NCBI GenBank assembly: GCA_029975915.1
Contig: JARKOC010000197.1
Location: 1-64,000 of the forward strand
Reading direction: 5' to 3'
Source of the DNA: Bryobacteraceae bacterium
GTDB lineage: Bacteria; Acidobacteriota; Terriglobia; Bryobacterales; Bryobacteraceae
DNA: 64,000 nucleotides
The translations under genes were made by a program, and so were the position numbers. Below the pieces are notes generated by a model. That model saw nothing but the letters and a program-made list of their open reading frames with translations. It made no database searches and was not told the origin of the DNA. Of the stretch, positions 26,371 to 35,378 are shown one piece after another. The stretch's first letter is position 1. Each line of letters begins with the position of its first letter.

Positions 26371-27176
26371 TTCGAGGTGTTCCTTTCTTCGATTGATGTC
26401 AGATACTGAAGTCCCTTGTCCTGGTTCAGCCGTTTCCAGAGCGAGTCAAATCGCTTCTCGTCCAGCGGCTGTTTGAGCTGGAAGTTGAAACCCTTCATGC
26501 TGCCGTAGTGCGTCTTGGCCCGTTCGTAGGTCGTGAGCGTGAGTTGATAACGGTCTGAGGTGCTGACGTTCTCAATGTCCTGATACCGCCAAGTGCGCGA
26601 TTGGCGAGGACTGTCCGCCTTGTAGACGATTCCGTCGGACCCGACCAGAAGCACGCCCTCCGAGCCCTTGATCGCCCCCAGCAACTTCACGGGCAATTCC
26701 CACGAAACGCCAGGCTCGGGGGCGGCCATGGCCGCGACGAACCGTCGATCCAGCTTGTCCTTCAACATCGCGTAGGCGTCTTCGAAGGACTTCCCCTTGG
26801 GCAAGAAGAACTCGAACTCTTTGTCGATGCCGAGGAGCCACTTCCGATCCTTGTAGGTGACGAGTACCAGCTTGTCCGGAGACACCCAGAGCTCCTGGAT
26901 GTCCTGATAATCAAACCTGAAGCTGACCAGTTTCGGTGGCTTCTTGGGGTTCTTCTTTCGCTTCTCCTCGGGGATTACCTGCTGGTAGCCGACACCCTGG
27001 TCGTTGATGGTCAGCACGCCTTCGCTGACTTTGGTTTTGAAAATTCTACGGTGATCGTGCAGCGGGCGATCGTGGCGAACTTGGTAGGTGAGTTCGGCCG
27101 CCCCCGCTGGGACGAGCGCGAGGACCGCTGCGACCAAACCTACGAAACGACTAGTTTTTTGACTTCTGTGTTCCAT
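26367..27176 (-). CDS. Secreted CusA-partner protein with two related beta domains, unknown family
   Basis: The protein has about 269 residues. The signal peptide spans FVGLVAAVLALVPAGAAE. After a His/Arg-rich start (VRHDRPLHDHRR) it shows two similar units: FDYQDIQELWVSPDKLVLVT near 90-110 and WRYQDIENVSTSDRYQLTLT near 200-220, each followed by a helix (FEDAYAMLKDKLDRRFV; EKRFDSLWKRLNQ). This internal repeat looks like two PH- or GRAM-like beta-sandwich domains. I do not know the family. The gene starts 37 bases inside the end of cusA in another frame. The decayed copy at 19733-20368 has the same overlap, so the two genes have long travelled together. An accessory role in the copper pump is inferred. 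Confidence 0.75.
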   Translation of the reverse strand: MEHRSQKTSRFVGLVAAVLALVPAGAAELTYQVRHDRPLHDHRRIFKTKVSEGVLTINDQGVGYQQVIPEEKRKKNPKKPPKLVSFRFDYQDIQELWVSPDKLVLVTYKDRKWLLGIDKEFEFFLPKGKSFEDAYAMLKDKLDRRFVAAMAAPEPGVSWELPVKLLGAIKGSEGVLLVGSDGIVYKADSPRQSRTWRYQDIENVSTSDRYQLTLTTYERAKTHYGSMKGFNFQLKQPLDEKRFDSLWKRLNQDKGLQYLTSIEERNTSK

Positions 27177-30100
27177 TTCCAAACCTCATAAATTGCGGGG
27201 TAGACCACCAATTCGAGAATGAAGGACGTGAAGATTCCGCCGATCATCGGAGCCGCGATTCGTCTCATCACATCCGCGCCGGCTCCCGTAGACCACATGA
27301 TCGGGACCAGCCCCATGAACATCACGGCAACCGTCATGAACTTCGGGCGGATGCGTTTGACGGCGCCGTCGTGGATCGCGTTTTGAAGATCCGCCAAGCT
27401 GTTCATCTTGCCCTCCTTCTTCGCGCCTTCATAAGCGATGTTCAGGTAAAGCAGCATGAAGATTGCCGTTTCGGCATCGACACCAAGCAGAGCGATCAGT
27501 CCCACCCATACCCCGATGCTCATGTTGTAGCCCAGGAAGTACAGGAACCAGATCGCACCCACCGCAGAGAACGGCACGGCTAAGATGATCAGCATGGTCT
27601 CCGTCAGGGACTTGGTATTCATGTAAAGCAACATCATGATGAGGAAGAGCGTCAGAGGAAGAATGACGGTGAGCCGTTCCCGGACGCGCTGCATGGCCTC
27701 GTACTGTCCGCTCCAAATCAGGGTGTACCCGGCCGGCAGCTTCACCTTCTCCCGAACGATCTGTTTCGCCTCCTCCACGTAGCTGCCCACGTCGCGCCCA
27801 GCGACGTCGACGTAAACGTAGCCGTTGAGCATTCCGTTCTCGTCCCGTAGCATGGCGGGGCCGCTCGAAAGCTTGATGTCGGCCAATTGGGAAACGGGGA
27901 TCTGGGTCTTCCCGTCCATCGTAGGCACAAGCACCCGACTGAGCCGGCCGATGTCACTGCGGTAGTCCTGCAGGTACCGCACATTGACGGGGTAGCGCTC
28001 CCGTCCCTCAATGGTGGTCGTTACGTTCTCACCGCCCACCGCGCTCATCAGCACCGCCTGAACGTCCTCGATGCTGAGCCCATAACGAGCAATCTCCTCA
28101 CGCTTCCAATCGAAATCCAGGAAGTAGCCACCGCCTGTTCGCTCGGCAAATACGTTCCGTGTCCCGCGTACCTTCGGCAAGAGACCCTCGATCTCGGTTC
28201 CGATCTGTTCGATCTGTTTGAGATCCGACCCGTATACCTTGATGCCGACGGGCGTACGGACGCCTGTGGTTAGCATGTCGATGCGGGCCTTGATGGGCAT
28301 CGTCCAGGCATTCGAGACACCAGGCATCTGCAATGCCGCGTTCATCTCGTCAACGAGTTGTTCGCTTGAGATGTGGTCCGGAGTGATGTGCCCGAATGCG
28401 TCCTTGAGCCAGCGAGGCGCCCAGTTCCACTTCGAGTACCAGGTGTCAACTTTGCGCCACTGGTCCTGCGGCTTCAAAACGATCGTGGTTTCCATCATCG
28501 AAAACGGCGCCGGATCCGTGGAGGTTTCGGCACGGCCAGACTTACCCATGACCGTAAGAACCTCCGGGAAGCCCTTGATGATCCGATCCTGCACCTGCAT
28601 CAACTTCTGCGCCTCAGCCACGGAAATGCCGGGTAGTGTGGACGGCATGTAGAGCAGAGTGCCCTCATACAGCGGCGGCATGAATTCGGAGCCGAGCTTC
28701 TCGTAAATCGGAACAGTGACCGCCACCATGGCGATCGCGCCGGCGATCACGACGTATTTCCAGCGTAGAGACCAACGGCAGATCGGATCGTAAATCCGCA
28801 TCAGGACCCGGCTGATCGGGTGCGTTTCTTCCGAGTGGATCTTTCCCACAAGCACCGCGTTCACTACGCGCGCCAGCCAGCGCGGCCGGAACTGGAAGTT
28901 GTCCATGTGGGTGAAGAGCAACCGCATGGCCGGATCCAACGTGATGGCCAGGACCGCCGCGATGATCATCGACAGGTTTTTGGTGTAGGCCAGAGGCTTG
29001 AAGAGACGGCCTTCCTGCGCTTCTAACGTGAGCACCGGCAGGAACGCCACGGCGATCACCAACAGCGCGAAGAAACTCGGGCCGCCGACCTCCTTCACCG
29101 CATCTATCACCACCCTGTGATAGTCCCGCTTCCGCCCGGTGCGGTCCCACTCCTCCAGGTGCTTGTGGGTCTGCTCCACGACGACGATGGCCGCGTCCAC
29201 CATCGCGCCGATGGCAATGGCAATGCCACCGAGGGACATGATGTTGGCGCTGACGCCCATCATCTTCATCGGAACGAACGAAATGATGATGGCGATGGGG
29301 ATGGTGAATACCGGGATCACTGCGCTCGGGAAGTGCCACAGGAAGATGAAGATCACCAGCGACACGATTACCATTTCCTCGATCAGAGTCCCCTTCAGGT
29401 TCTCGATGGAACGGTTGATTAGGTCCGATCGATCGTAGGCCGAAACGATCTTCACACCTTGCGGGAGGCCGGGTTCCAGGTCCTTGATCTTGGCCTTCAC
29501 TCTGTCGATTACGTCGAGCGCGTTCTCACCCTGTCGCATCACAACGATGCCGGAGACGACGTCACCCTCGCCATTCCAGTCCGCGATGCCGCGACGGATA
29601 TCCGGGCCGAGCACAACAACGCCGACATCCTTCACGCGGACGGGCACACCGCCTTGAGAACTCAGTAGAACGATGTTGCCGATATCGTCGACGTTCTTGG
29701 CGTAACCGCGGCCACGAACCATGTACTCCGTCCCGCTGAACTCGACCAATCGTCCGCCAACGTCGTTGTTGCCGTTACGAACCGCATCCACGACCTTCAT
29801 GATGGGGATCTTGTAGGCCTGGAGCCGGTTGGGATCGACTTTCACCTGGTACTGTCTGACGAAACCGCCGAGGGGCGCTACCTCAGCCACTCCCGGCACG
29901 GACTTCAACTGGTAACGGAGAAACCAATCCTGCAGGGACCGGAGCTCGGCGAGCGAGTGCTTTCCGCTCTGGTCCACTAGCGCGTACTGAAAAACCCAAC
30001 CGACTCCCGTGGCGTCGGGACCCAACTCCGTCTTGACGCCCTGCGGGAGCCGTTGGAGGACGGCAGACAGGTATTCGAGGGTCCGCGATCGCGCCCAATA

Positions 30101-30406
30101 AATGTCTGTCCCTTCCTCGAAGATGATATAGACGAACGAATAACCGAAATCGGAAAAGCCGCGAACAGCTTTGACCTTCGGCGCTCCCAACATGCTGGTC
30201 ACGATCGGGTAGGTGACCTGGTCCTCCATGATGTCGGGGCTGCGATCCCAACGCGAGTAAACGATCACCTGGGTGTCGCTGAGATCCGGAATCGCGTCGA
30301 GCGGGATGCTCCCCATGGAGTAAAGGCCTGCGACAACCGCAAATCCAATCAGAATGAAGACCAGGAACTTGTTCCTGCCGGAGAACTCGATGATATGGTC
30401 AATCAT
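27140..30406 (-). CDS. cusA: Copper/silver RND efflux pump, CusA type
   Basis: This 1088-residue proton-driven pump exports Cu(I)/Ag(I) from periplasm and cytoplasm. The relay helix near 394-412 carries AIAIGAMVDAAIVVVEQ, the CusA-type signature. The three methionines that bind copper in the E. coli CusA cleft have counterparts: LLYMPSTLPG, FSMMETTIVL and RIDMLTTGVR. The protein is about 40 residues longer than E. coli CusA, in part through an insert after KVDTWYSKWNWAP. The ATG at 30406 overlaps the end of cusB by eight bases. The longer frame to 30463 lies inside cusB and was rejected. It is followed by the overlapping partner gene at 27176. Confidence 0.93.
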   Translation of the reverse strand: MIDHIIEFSGRNKFLVFILIGFAVVAGLYSMGSIPLDAIPDLSDTQVIVYSRWDRSPDIMEDQVTYPIVTSMLGAPKVKAVRGFSDFGYSFVYIIFEEGTDIYWARSRTLEYLSAVLQRLPQGVKTELGPDATGVGWVFQYALVDQSGKHSLAELRSLQDWFLRYQLKSVPGVAEVAPLGGFVRQYQVKVDPNRLQAYKIPIMKVVDAVRNGNNDVGGRLVEFSGTEYMVRGRGYAKNVDDIGNIVLLSSQGGVPVRVKDVGVVVLGPDIRRGIADWNGEGDVVSGIVVMRQGENALDVIDRVKAKIKDLEPGLPQGVKIVSAYDRSDLINRSIENLKGTLIEEMVIVSLVIFIFLWHFPSAVIPVFTIPIAIIISFVPMKMMGVSANIMSLGGIAIAIGAMVDAAIVVVEQTHKHLEEWDRTGRKRDYHRVVIDAVKEVGGPSFFALLVIAVAFLPVLTLEAQEGRLFKPLAYTKNLSMIIAAVLAITLDPAMRLLFTHMDNFQFRPRWLARVVNAVLVGKIHSEETHPISRVLMRIYDPICRWSLRWKYVVIAGAIAMVAVTVPIYEKLGSEFMPPLYEGTLLYMPSTLPGISVAEAQKLMQVQDRIIKGFPEVLTVMGKSGRAETSTDPAPFSMMETTIVLKPQDQWRKVDTWYSKWNWAPRWLKDAFGHITPDHISSEQLVDEMNAALQMPGVSNAWTMPIKARIDMLTTGVRTPVGIKVYGSDLKQIEQIGTEIEGLLPKVRGTRNVFAERTGGGYFLDFDWKREEIARYGLSIEDVQAVLMSAVGGENVTTTIEGRERYPVNVRYLQDYRSDIGRLSRVLVPTMDGKTQIPVSQLADIKLSSGPAMLRDENGMLNGYVYVDVAGRDVGSYVEEAKQIVREKVKLPAGYTLIWSGQYEAMQRVRERLTVILPLTLFLIMMLLYMNTKSLTETMLIILAVPFSAVGAIWFLYFLGYNMSIGVWVGLIALLGVDAETAIFMLLYLNIAYEGAKKEGKMNSLADLQNAIHDGAVKRIRPKFMTVAVMFMGLVPIMWSTGAGADVMRRIAAPMIGGIFTSFILELVVYPAIYEVWKWNTEVKKLVVS

Positions 30407-31850
30407 GTTTGTGCTCCGCAGGTGCCGGCGCATTAGCAGCAGGTTTGGATGGTGCTGCGCCATGTTGATGCCCGGCCATGCCGGCAGCCGATGACTTCAA
30501 TTGGCTTTCAGAATCGATCAGGAAGTTGCCAGAGATGACGATCCGCTCAGTAGGCGACAGGCCTTTGATGATCTCAATGCGATCACCGATGCGCTCGCCT
30601 GTTTCCACCTGTCGTGGTTCAAGGTAGCCGTTTCCCCTGTCCACAAAGACGGTCTTCTTCAGGCCTGTGTCGAGCACGGCCTCGGCCGGCACGGTCATCC
30701 TGGCTGGCATGGACACGTTGAACTCCACGTCTACGAACATGTCGGGCTTCAACGTCAGACCCGGGTTGTCGGCCTCGATGCGAACCTTCAGCGTGCGCGT
30801 CATGGCATCGACCTGGGGCTGGATGTAGCTCACCCGGCCGTTGAATGCCCGTCCTGTTCCGTACGAGAGCTTGACCCGCGCGGGCATGCCCACCTGGATC
30901 ATGGATGCCTCGTTCTCAAAGACATCGGCCATGATCCAAACCTTGCTCAGGTCAACCACGGTGTAGAGTTCCGTCTCTGGCGAGATGCGCTGTTTGGGGA
31001 ACGCATTGCGCATCATGACGTATCCGCTGATCGGCGAGTAGATGGTGATGTTCGTCAGCGGCTGTTGCGTCCTCGTGATCTCCTGAATCTGCGCTTCGCT
31101 CAGGGAGAACAGTTCCAGGCGCTTCCGCGCGGCATCTACAAGCGAATCGCTCTGCTGCTTTGATTCGCTCAACGGGTTGTCCTTCATGATCTCCCGGCTG
31201 CGGAGAGCAAGCAGGTATTCCCGCTGGCTCGCCAACATCTCCGGGCTGTACATCGTCAGCAGCGGCTGCCCCTTCTCGACGAACTTTCCGGTGAAATCGA
31301 TGTATACCTTCTCTATCCAGCCGTCGATTCGGGTTTGAACCTTGGTGAATCGGGTCTCGTCCATTGAGACCTGTCCAACCGAGCGGAAGGAGTGGACCCC
31401 TGAGCTCGGAGTCACCTCTCCGAACTTCACGCCGATCATCTGCTGCTTTTCCGGGCTGACGCGAATCGTGCCCATCGGCATTGCCGCCGGATCGTTCTCG
31501 TAAACCGGCACGAGGTCGCTGCCCGTCTCCGGATTGACGCCCGGTTTATCCGACTTGAAGTTGGGAGCCTTCGGGTCGCTGTAGTAGAGGATCTTGCCGG
31601 CCGGCTTCTGGGCTTGCGCGCCGGCTGGATGTGATGAGTCGTCATCCGGCACCAGCTTCATGCCGCAGATGGGGCAGTCACCGGGCTTGTCGGAGTGATA
31701 GTTCGGATGCATCGGGCAGTGATAGCCCTTGGGCTTCGTCGTCGTGGATTCCGTGTGACTGTGCGGTCCATACCATCGGCCGTACCCGAAGCCGCCGACA
31801 AACCCGATGGCGACCAACCCAATGAAGAGAAAAAGGCGAAGAGTTTTCAT
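30399..31850 (-). CDS. cusB: RND periplasmic adaptor with metal-binding module, CusB type
   Basis: The adaptor has about 483 residues. An N-terminal anchor (LFLFIGLVAIGFVGGFGYG) is followed by a short heavy-metal-binding module (YHCPMHPNYHSDKPGDCPIC) and a second, altered copy (YYSDPKAPNFKSDKPGVNPE) that keeps the fold pattern but has lost the cysteines. The CusB core follows: SVGQVSMDETRFTKVQTRI, the helical hairpin at about 205-270, and ITIYSPISGYVMMRNAFP. The C-terminus is His/Ala/Pro rich (GHQHGAA...EHKHD). GAGG lies at good distance from the ATG at 31850. An ATG at 31865 overlapping the upstream stop is the alternative. The copper operon order is TolC, CusB, CusA. Confidence 0.9.
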   Translation of the reverse strand: MKTLRLFLFIGLVAIGFVGGFGYGRWYGPHSHTESTTTKPKGYHCPMHPNYHSDKPGDCPICGMKLVPDDDSSHPAGAQAQKPAGKILYYSDPKAPNFKSDKPGVNPETGSDLVPVYENDPAAMPMGTIRVSPEKQQMIGVKFGEVTPSSGVHSFRSVGQVSMDETRFTKVQTRIDGWIEKVYIDFTGKFVEKGQPLLTMYSPEMLASQREYLLALRSREIMKDNPLSESKQQSDSLVDAARKRLELFSLSEAQIQEITRTQQPLTNITIYSPISGYVMMRNAFPKQRISPETELYTVVDLSKVWIMADVFENEASMIQVGMPARVKLSYGTGRAFNGRVSYIQPQVDAMTRTLKVRIEADNPGLTLKPDMFVDVEFNVSMPARMTVPAEAVLDTGLKKTVFVDRGNGYLEPRQVETGERIGDRIEIIKGLSPTERIVISGNFLIDSESQLKSSAAGMAGHQHGAAPSKPAANAPAPAEHKHD

Positions 31851-31861
31851 GTTGTCGTTCC

Positions 31862-33121
31862 TCATTGGACCAGCGGACGCCCCGTCATCTCTTCGAGTCG
31901 GGCGAGCGCGAGATAGAAGTTCTGGAGTTCGTCGTAGTAGTTCATCTGGTACTCAACAACCGTGGTGTAGTTCATGAAGACGGTCAGGAAGTCGACCGTT
32001 CCGGTCTCGTATGAGGACAGGGAAGATTCCAAGGCCATACTGGCTTGCGGAATCACAGCCTTGTCATAGAGCTTCACGAGTTGCGACGCCGTCTCCGCCA
32101 TCGAATAGTCATCCTGGATCCGGTAGTGGATTCCTTGATTGGTGGCTTCGTACGTCTTTCGAGACTGCGCCAGCGTTTGGGATTGTTCTGTTACGGCAGC
32201 GCGTTGTTTGCGGAAATAATAGAGCGGAATCTTGAAATCTGCCCGGAACATGTACATCGGGGCCATGCCGCCCATGTTGTAGTAGCCACCGTTCAGGGTG
32301 AAGTCCGGATAGTATTCTTTGCGCGCCATGTTGACCGCCAACTCAGAACGCTGGATCATCTTCTCGTCGCGGCGCAGCATCGGAGAATTCTCCCTCGCCG
32401 AGGTGTAAAGGTCCTGGAGTCCGGCGGGCAAATCGAACACTCGAAGATCTGCCGGCCGGCCAAAGGGCGACCCGGGTGCTCGGTTCACTAAGCTGTTGAT
32501 CTCCGCCGCTCGGGCTCGTTTCTCACGCTCGAGCTGCACCCGTTTGGTTTCGAGGATTGAGATTTGCGTCTGCGCCTTGAAGATATCCTGCTGCGCTGCC
32601 TTCCCCACCGAGTACCGGGCCTCGGTGATCTTCAAGAACTTCCGAAGCAAGTCGAGGTTCTTAGTCAAGACGTCAGCGGCGGCGAACGCATAGGCCCTGC
32701 GATAGTACGCCTGCTTGATGCGCGAAACGACGCTGAGCTTCGTTTGCTCATACAGTTGCCACTCCGCCTCTGATTCCTTAACGGCCATATCCCCGGCCAG
32801 CTTCCGCTTGCCTGGGAAAGGGATCTCTTGCGAGATCATCACACCAATGTTGCTGGTGACCTCGGTGCCCAGCCCAGCGCCAGGCCAGGGTCTGCCACTG
32901 CTGTTGTATCCTGGCGAGAACATCGGATCGGGAAGACTGCTCACCTGACTCGGCCTCTGTCGCGAAGCCTCATAGCGCTTTTGCGCCGCTACGATCTCCG
33001 GGTTGTTGCTCAGGGCTTCGGCCAGGAGATCCTTGAGATCCGTCCGATCTGACTGCGCCCAGAGCCCGGAGGCGAGGAATGGCACGAGCAGAAGCGCCCG
33101 GCTCACTAGAGGTGATCTCAC
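31862..33121 (-). CDS. cusC: TolC-family outer membrane factor, CusC type
   Basis: This is the outer-membrane channel of the copper pump, about 419 residues. From the GTG at 33121, which has AAGGA upstream, the protein begins with a clean signal peptide (ALLLVPFLASGLWAQ). A GTG at 33145 would add eight polar residues. The TolC pattern is clear: LLAEALSNNPEIVAAQKRYE at the start, a FPGKRKLAGD strand-turn, two long hairpins, and the second-half segment ARKEYYPDFTLNGGYYNMGG. A methionine-rich patch (MGGMAPMYMF) lies in this region. Its stop overlaps or nearly touches the start of cusB. It is the first gene of the eight-gene leftward operon that ends with copA. Confidence 0.9.
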   Translation of the reverse strand: MRSPLVSRALLLVPFLASGLWAQSDRTDLKDLLAEALSNNPEIVAAQKRYEASRQRPSQVSSLPDPMFSPGYNSSGRPWPGAGLGTEVTSNIGVMISQEIPFPGKRKLAGDMAVKESEAEWQLYEQTKLSVVSRIKQAYYRRAYAFAAADVLTKNLDLLRKFLKITEARYSVGKAAQQDIFKAQTQISILETKRVQLEREKRARAAEINSLVNRAPGSPFGRPADLRVFDLPAGLQDLYTSARENSPMLRRDEKMIQRSELAVNMARKEYYPDFTLNGGYYNMGGMAPMYMFRADFKIPLYYFRKQRAAVTEQSQTLAQSRKTYEATNQGIHYRIQDDYSMAETASQLVKLYDKAVIPQASMALESSLSSYETGTVDFLTVFMNYTTVVEYQMNYYDELQNFYLALARLEEMTGRPLVQ

Positions 33122-33157
33122 CGTGTTGTCCTTCCTGGTTGCCACTCGCCATCTAAA

Positions 33158-33173
33158 GGCACGATCGGTTCCA
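33158..33173 (-). promoter_or_regulatory. Candidate sigma-54 promoter of the cus/cop operon
   Basis: On the minus strand TGGAAC-CGATC-GTGCC keeps the GG-N10-GC core of a sigma-54 promoter with one mismatch in each consensus block, 37 bases before the cusC start. It sits in a 300-base divergent gap opposite an operon that encodes an NtrC-type activator, which fits a metal-responsive sigma-54 system. The rest of the gap has a 10-base inverted pair (TCCAATTCGG near 33170 and CCGAATTGGA near 33256) and the hairpin CGGCGG-CCA-CCGCCG near 33314. On the plus strand a weak GG-N10-GC element lies at 33385-33398. None is strong enough alone. Confidence 0.4.
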
Positions 33174-33421
33174 ATTCGGTGAGGGGTGGGCCAACCTGTT
33201 CACCTGCAAGCTCTTATCGGTCGGCGCGGAGCGCCGTTGATCGCATTTGGCCGGCCCGAATTGGAGATTCTCGGACTCCAGTTGGACAATATTCGGCACT
33301 GGACAGTCGAAAACGGCGGCCACCGCCGGTGTGACTAGGCGTAAGCGTATGGAACTATGCCGGTTAGCGATCTGGACAAAGAGTGGCGGTGGAAGTGCTG
33401 ATCCAACTGCTTGGAGTATTG

Positions 33422-34252
33422 ATGAATTCGAAGAGCATCTTCCTTGGCCGCCTTGCGCCGGCGTTGTGGCTCCTCACTACGCTTTCAGCGCCGACGCTGT
33501 TGGGCGTGGAGGGCATCCCTCGATGGGAACACGTGCTAAATGAAGTGCTCGACCGCGCCGAGCAGGAGCAAAGGTCCAGGGATAGGACTAGTCCGCGAAT
33601 TCTGGCTATTCCGGATCGAGGCGCTCCCACGTCGACGACTGGCAATCGGGAACTTCGTCCCGACGTCGATGGCTTCGTCCGCTATTTTCGAGGCTCGGGT
33701 GCAAATCACTACCGGGCGTCAGTGAATCGGCTCCAGGCGTACCGTTCGATGATCGCCCGGGTGCTTCAAGAGGAGGGGCTTCCGCCGGAAATGATGTGGA
33801 TCGGACTTGTTGAAAGTGGTTACGACCCGGGCGCGAGATCGCCCAAGAACGCGCGCGGGATCTGGCAACTGATGCCGGAAACGGCCGCGACGTTTGGGCT
33901 CACCGTCTCCCCGCGGGACGAGCGAACGGACCCGGAGAGGTCCACGAGGGCAGCGGCACGCTACCTCAAGTTTCTCTATGGCCGGTTTGGAGACTGGGCA
34001 CTCACGCTGGCTGCCTACAACGCTGGCGAGGCGAGGGTTCGAAACGCCATTGAGCGAGTGCAGGATCGCGACTTCTGGCGCCTCGCAGCACTCGGCGTGC
34101 TGCCGCGCGAAACCCAAGCCTATGTACCAGCTGTTCTGGCGGCGCAGTTCCTCGGGGAAGGCTCCACGATGGAGAATGAACTAAACGCATATGGCGACAC
34201 AACCAAACGAGCGGCCAAGATCGCACTCGCCCCTTTCTCGCTCTCGCGTTGA
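33422..34252 (+). CDS. Lytic transglycosylase, SLT/MltD-like
   Basis: This periplasmic murein-cleaving enzyme of 276 residues has a signal peptide near 12-33 ([17 protein letters not shown]). The SLT domain spans about 120-250. The catalytic glutamate lies in [11 protein letters not shown], followed by [16 protein letters not shown] and the typical [13 protein letters not shown]. No LysM domain is present, so it is shorter than MltD. GGAG precedes the ATG at 33422. It overlaps or nearly overlaps the kinase gene that follows, so it is probably made with the two-component system. Local wall opening to allow the trans-envelope pumps to assemble, or wall stress sensing, would explain the pairing. 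Both are inference. Confidence 0.85.
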   Translation: MNSKSIFLGRLAPALWLLTTLSAPTLLGVEGIPRWEHVLNEVLDRAEQEQRSRDRTSPRILAIPDRGAPTSTTGNRELRPDVDGFVRYFRGSGANHYRASVNRLQAYRSMIARVLQEEGLPPEMMWIGLVESGYDPGARSPKNARGIWQLMPETAATFGLTVSPRDERTDPERSTRAAARYLKFLYGRFGDWALTLAAYNAGEARVRNAIERVQDRDFWRLAALGVLPRETQAYVPAVLAAQFLGEGSTMENELNAYGDTTKRAAKIALAPFSLSR

Positions 34253-34283
34253 TGCCGATGCGCTGGATGAGGTGACGCGGAGT

Positions 34284-35378
34284 ATGGATAGCGAACGTCC
34301 GACATTGAATTGGCGGGCCATTGCCCTAGTACTCGCAGGGATCGCGCTGACCAGCGCGGGCCACTACCTCACGCCTCGCGACATGAGGCTCTGGCACGGC
34401 ATCTTTCAGCGGCTCTACTACCTTCCGGTCGTCTACGCAGCAATCGCTTTTGGATGGATCGGCGGCCTGGCGGCGGCCGTCGCCGCAGCCCTCCTCTACA
34501 TCCCACACATCGTCATGATGTGGGGCCACGAACAACACTACGCGATGGAACAGTACGCGGAGATCTTCATGTTCCTCGCGGTCGGCATTGTGACCGGGGT
34601 GCTTTCGGATCGGGAGCGGAAACGACGCAACGAGCTTCAGATCACGGCGCGAAAACTGAGTCAGGTGTACCGGGAACTCCAGGACACTTTTGAACAGGTC
34701 AAGCGGGCCGACCGCCTCTCAGCGATAGGCCAACTGGCGGCAGGTTTAGCGCATGAGATCCGAAATCCTCTGGCGAGCATCGACGGCGCCGCCGAGGTGC
34801 TGGACGTGGCTGACGAGCGGCCCGAGTTGCGGAAGGAGACGGTGAGCATCATCCGGCAGGAGTGTTCTCGCCTGAACCGGCTTCTGACGGGTCTGCTGGA
34901 CTTCGCGCGGCCCCGCCGCCCCGAGTGGCGCGAAGTGGAACTCTGCCGGGTGATGGACTCGGTCATCGATCTGGTGAGCCACTCCGCAGGGAAAGGCATC
35001 CGGTTCCACAAGGAGACGCCGCGCGAGATCCTTCGACTCGTTGGGGATCAGGAGCAATTGACTCAGGTGATGCTCAACCTGACTCTCAACGCCGCCCAGG
35101 CGATGCCAGAAGGTGGCGATGTCTGGCTGACGGCACGTCAAGACGAGGATGGCATCATGATCCAGATCAAAGACCAGGGGGCGGGAATTCCCGAGGAGAA
35201 CCTGGACAAGATCTTCGACCCGTTCTTTACGACAAAGGACACGGGGACCGGCCTTGGGCTTTCGGTGGCTCACCAGATCGTCACACAGCATGGAGGGACC
35301 ATCATGGTGAGCAGGAACCCGGATAAGGGTACAACATTCAATCTGTTCTTTCCGCAATCGCGAGGTGATCTGGCATGA
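34284..35378 (+). CDS. Membrane sensor histidine kinase, NtrB/ZraS-like
   Basis: The kinase has about 364 residues from the ATG at 34284. An in-frame ATG at 34191 inside the upstream gene would add 31 polar residues, and neither has a clear ribosome site. Residues about 15-110 contain membrane helices ([49 protein letters not shown]), with short loops only, so sensing is probably within or near the membrane. A coiled linker leads to the phospho-acceptor segment [15 protein letters not shown] near 155. The ATP-binding part has [25 protein letters not shown] and [12 protein letters not shown]. The stop overlaps the regulator start (ATGA). It presumably phosphorylates the adjacent sigma-54 activator. 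Confidence 0.85.
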   Translation: MDSERPTLNWRAIALVLAGIALTSAGHYLTPRDMRLWHGIFQRLYYLPVVYAAIAFGWIGGLAAAVAAALLYIPHIVMMWGHEQHYAMEQYAEIFMFLAVGIVTGVLSDRERKRRNELQITARKLSQVYRELQDTFEQVKRADRLSAIGQLAAGLAHEIRNPLASIDGAAEVLDVADERPELRKETVSIIRQECSRLNRLLTGLLDFARPRRPEWREVELCRVMDSVIDLVSHSAGKGIRFHKETPREILRLVGDQEQLTQVMLNLTLNAAQAMPEGGDVWLTARQDEDGIMIQIKDQGAGIPEENLDKIFDPFFTTKDTGTGLGLSVAHQIVTQHGGTIMVSRNPDKGTTFNLFFPQSRGDLA

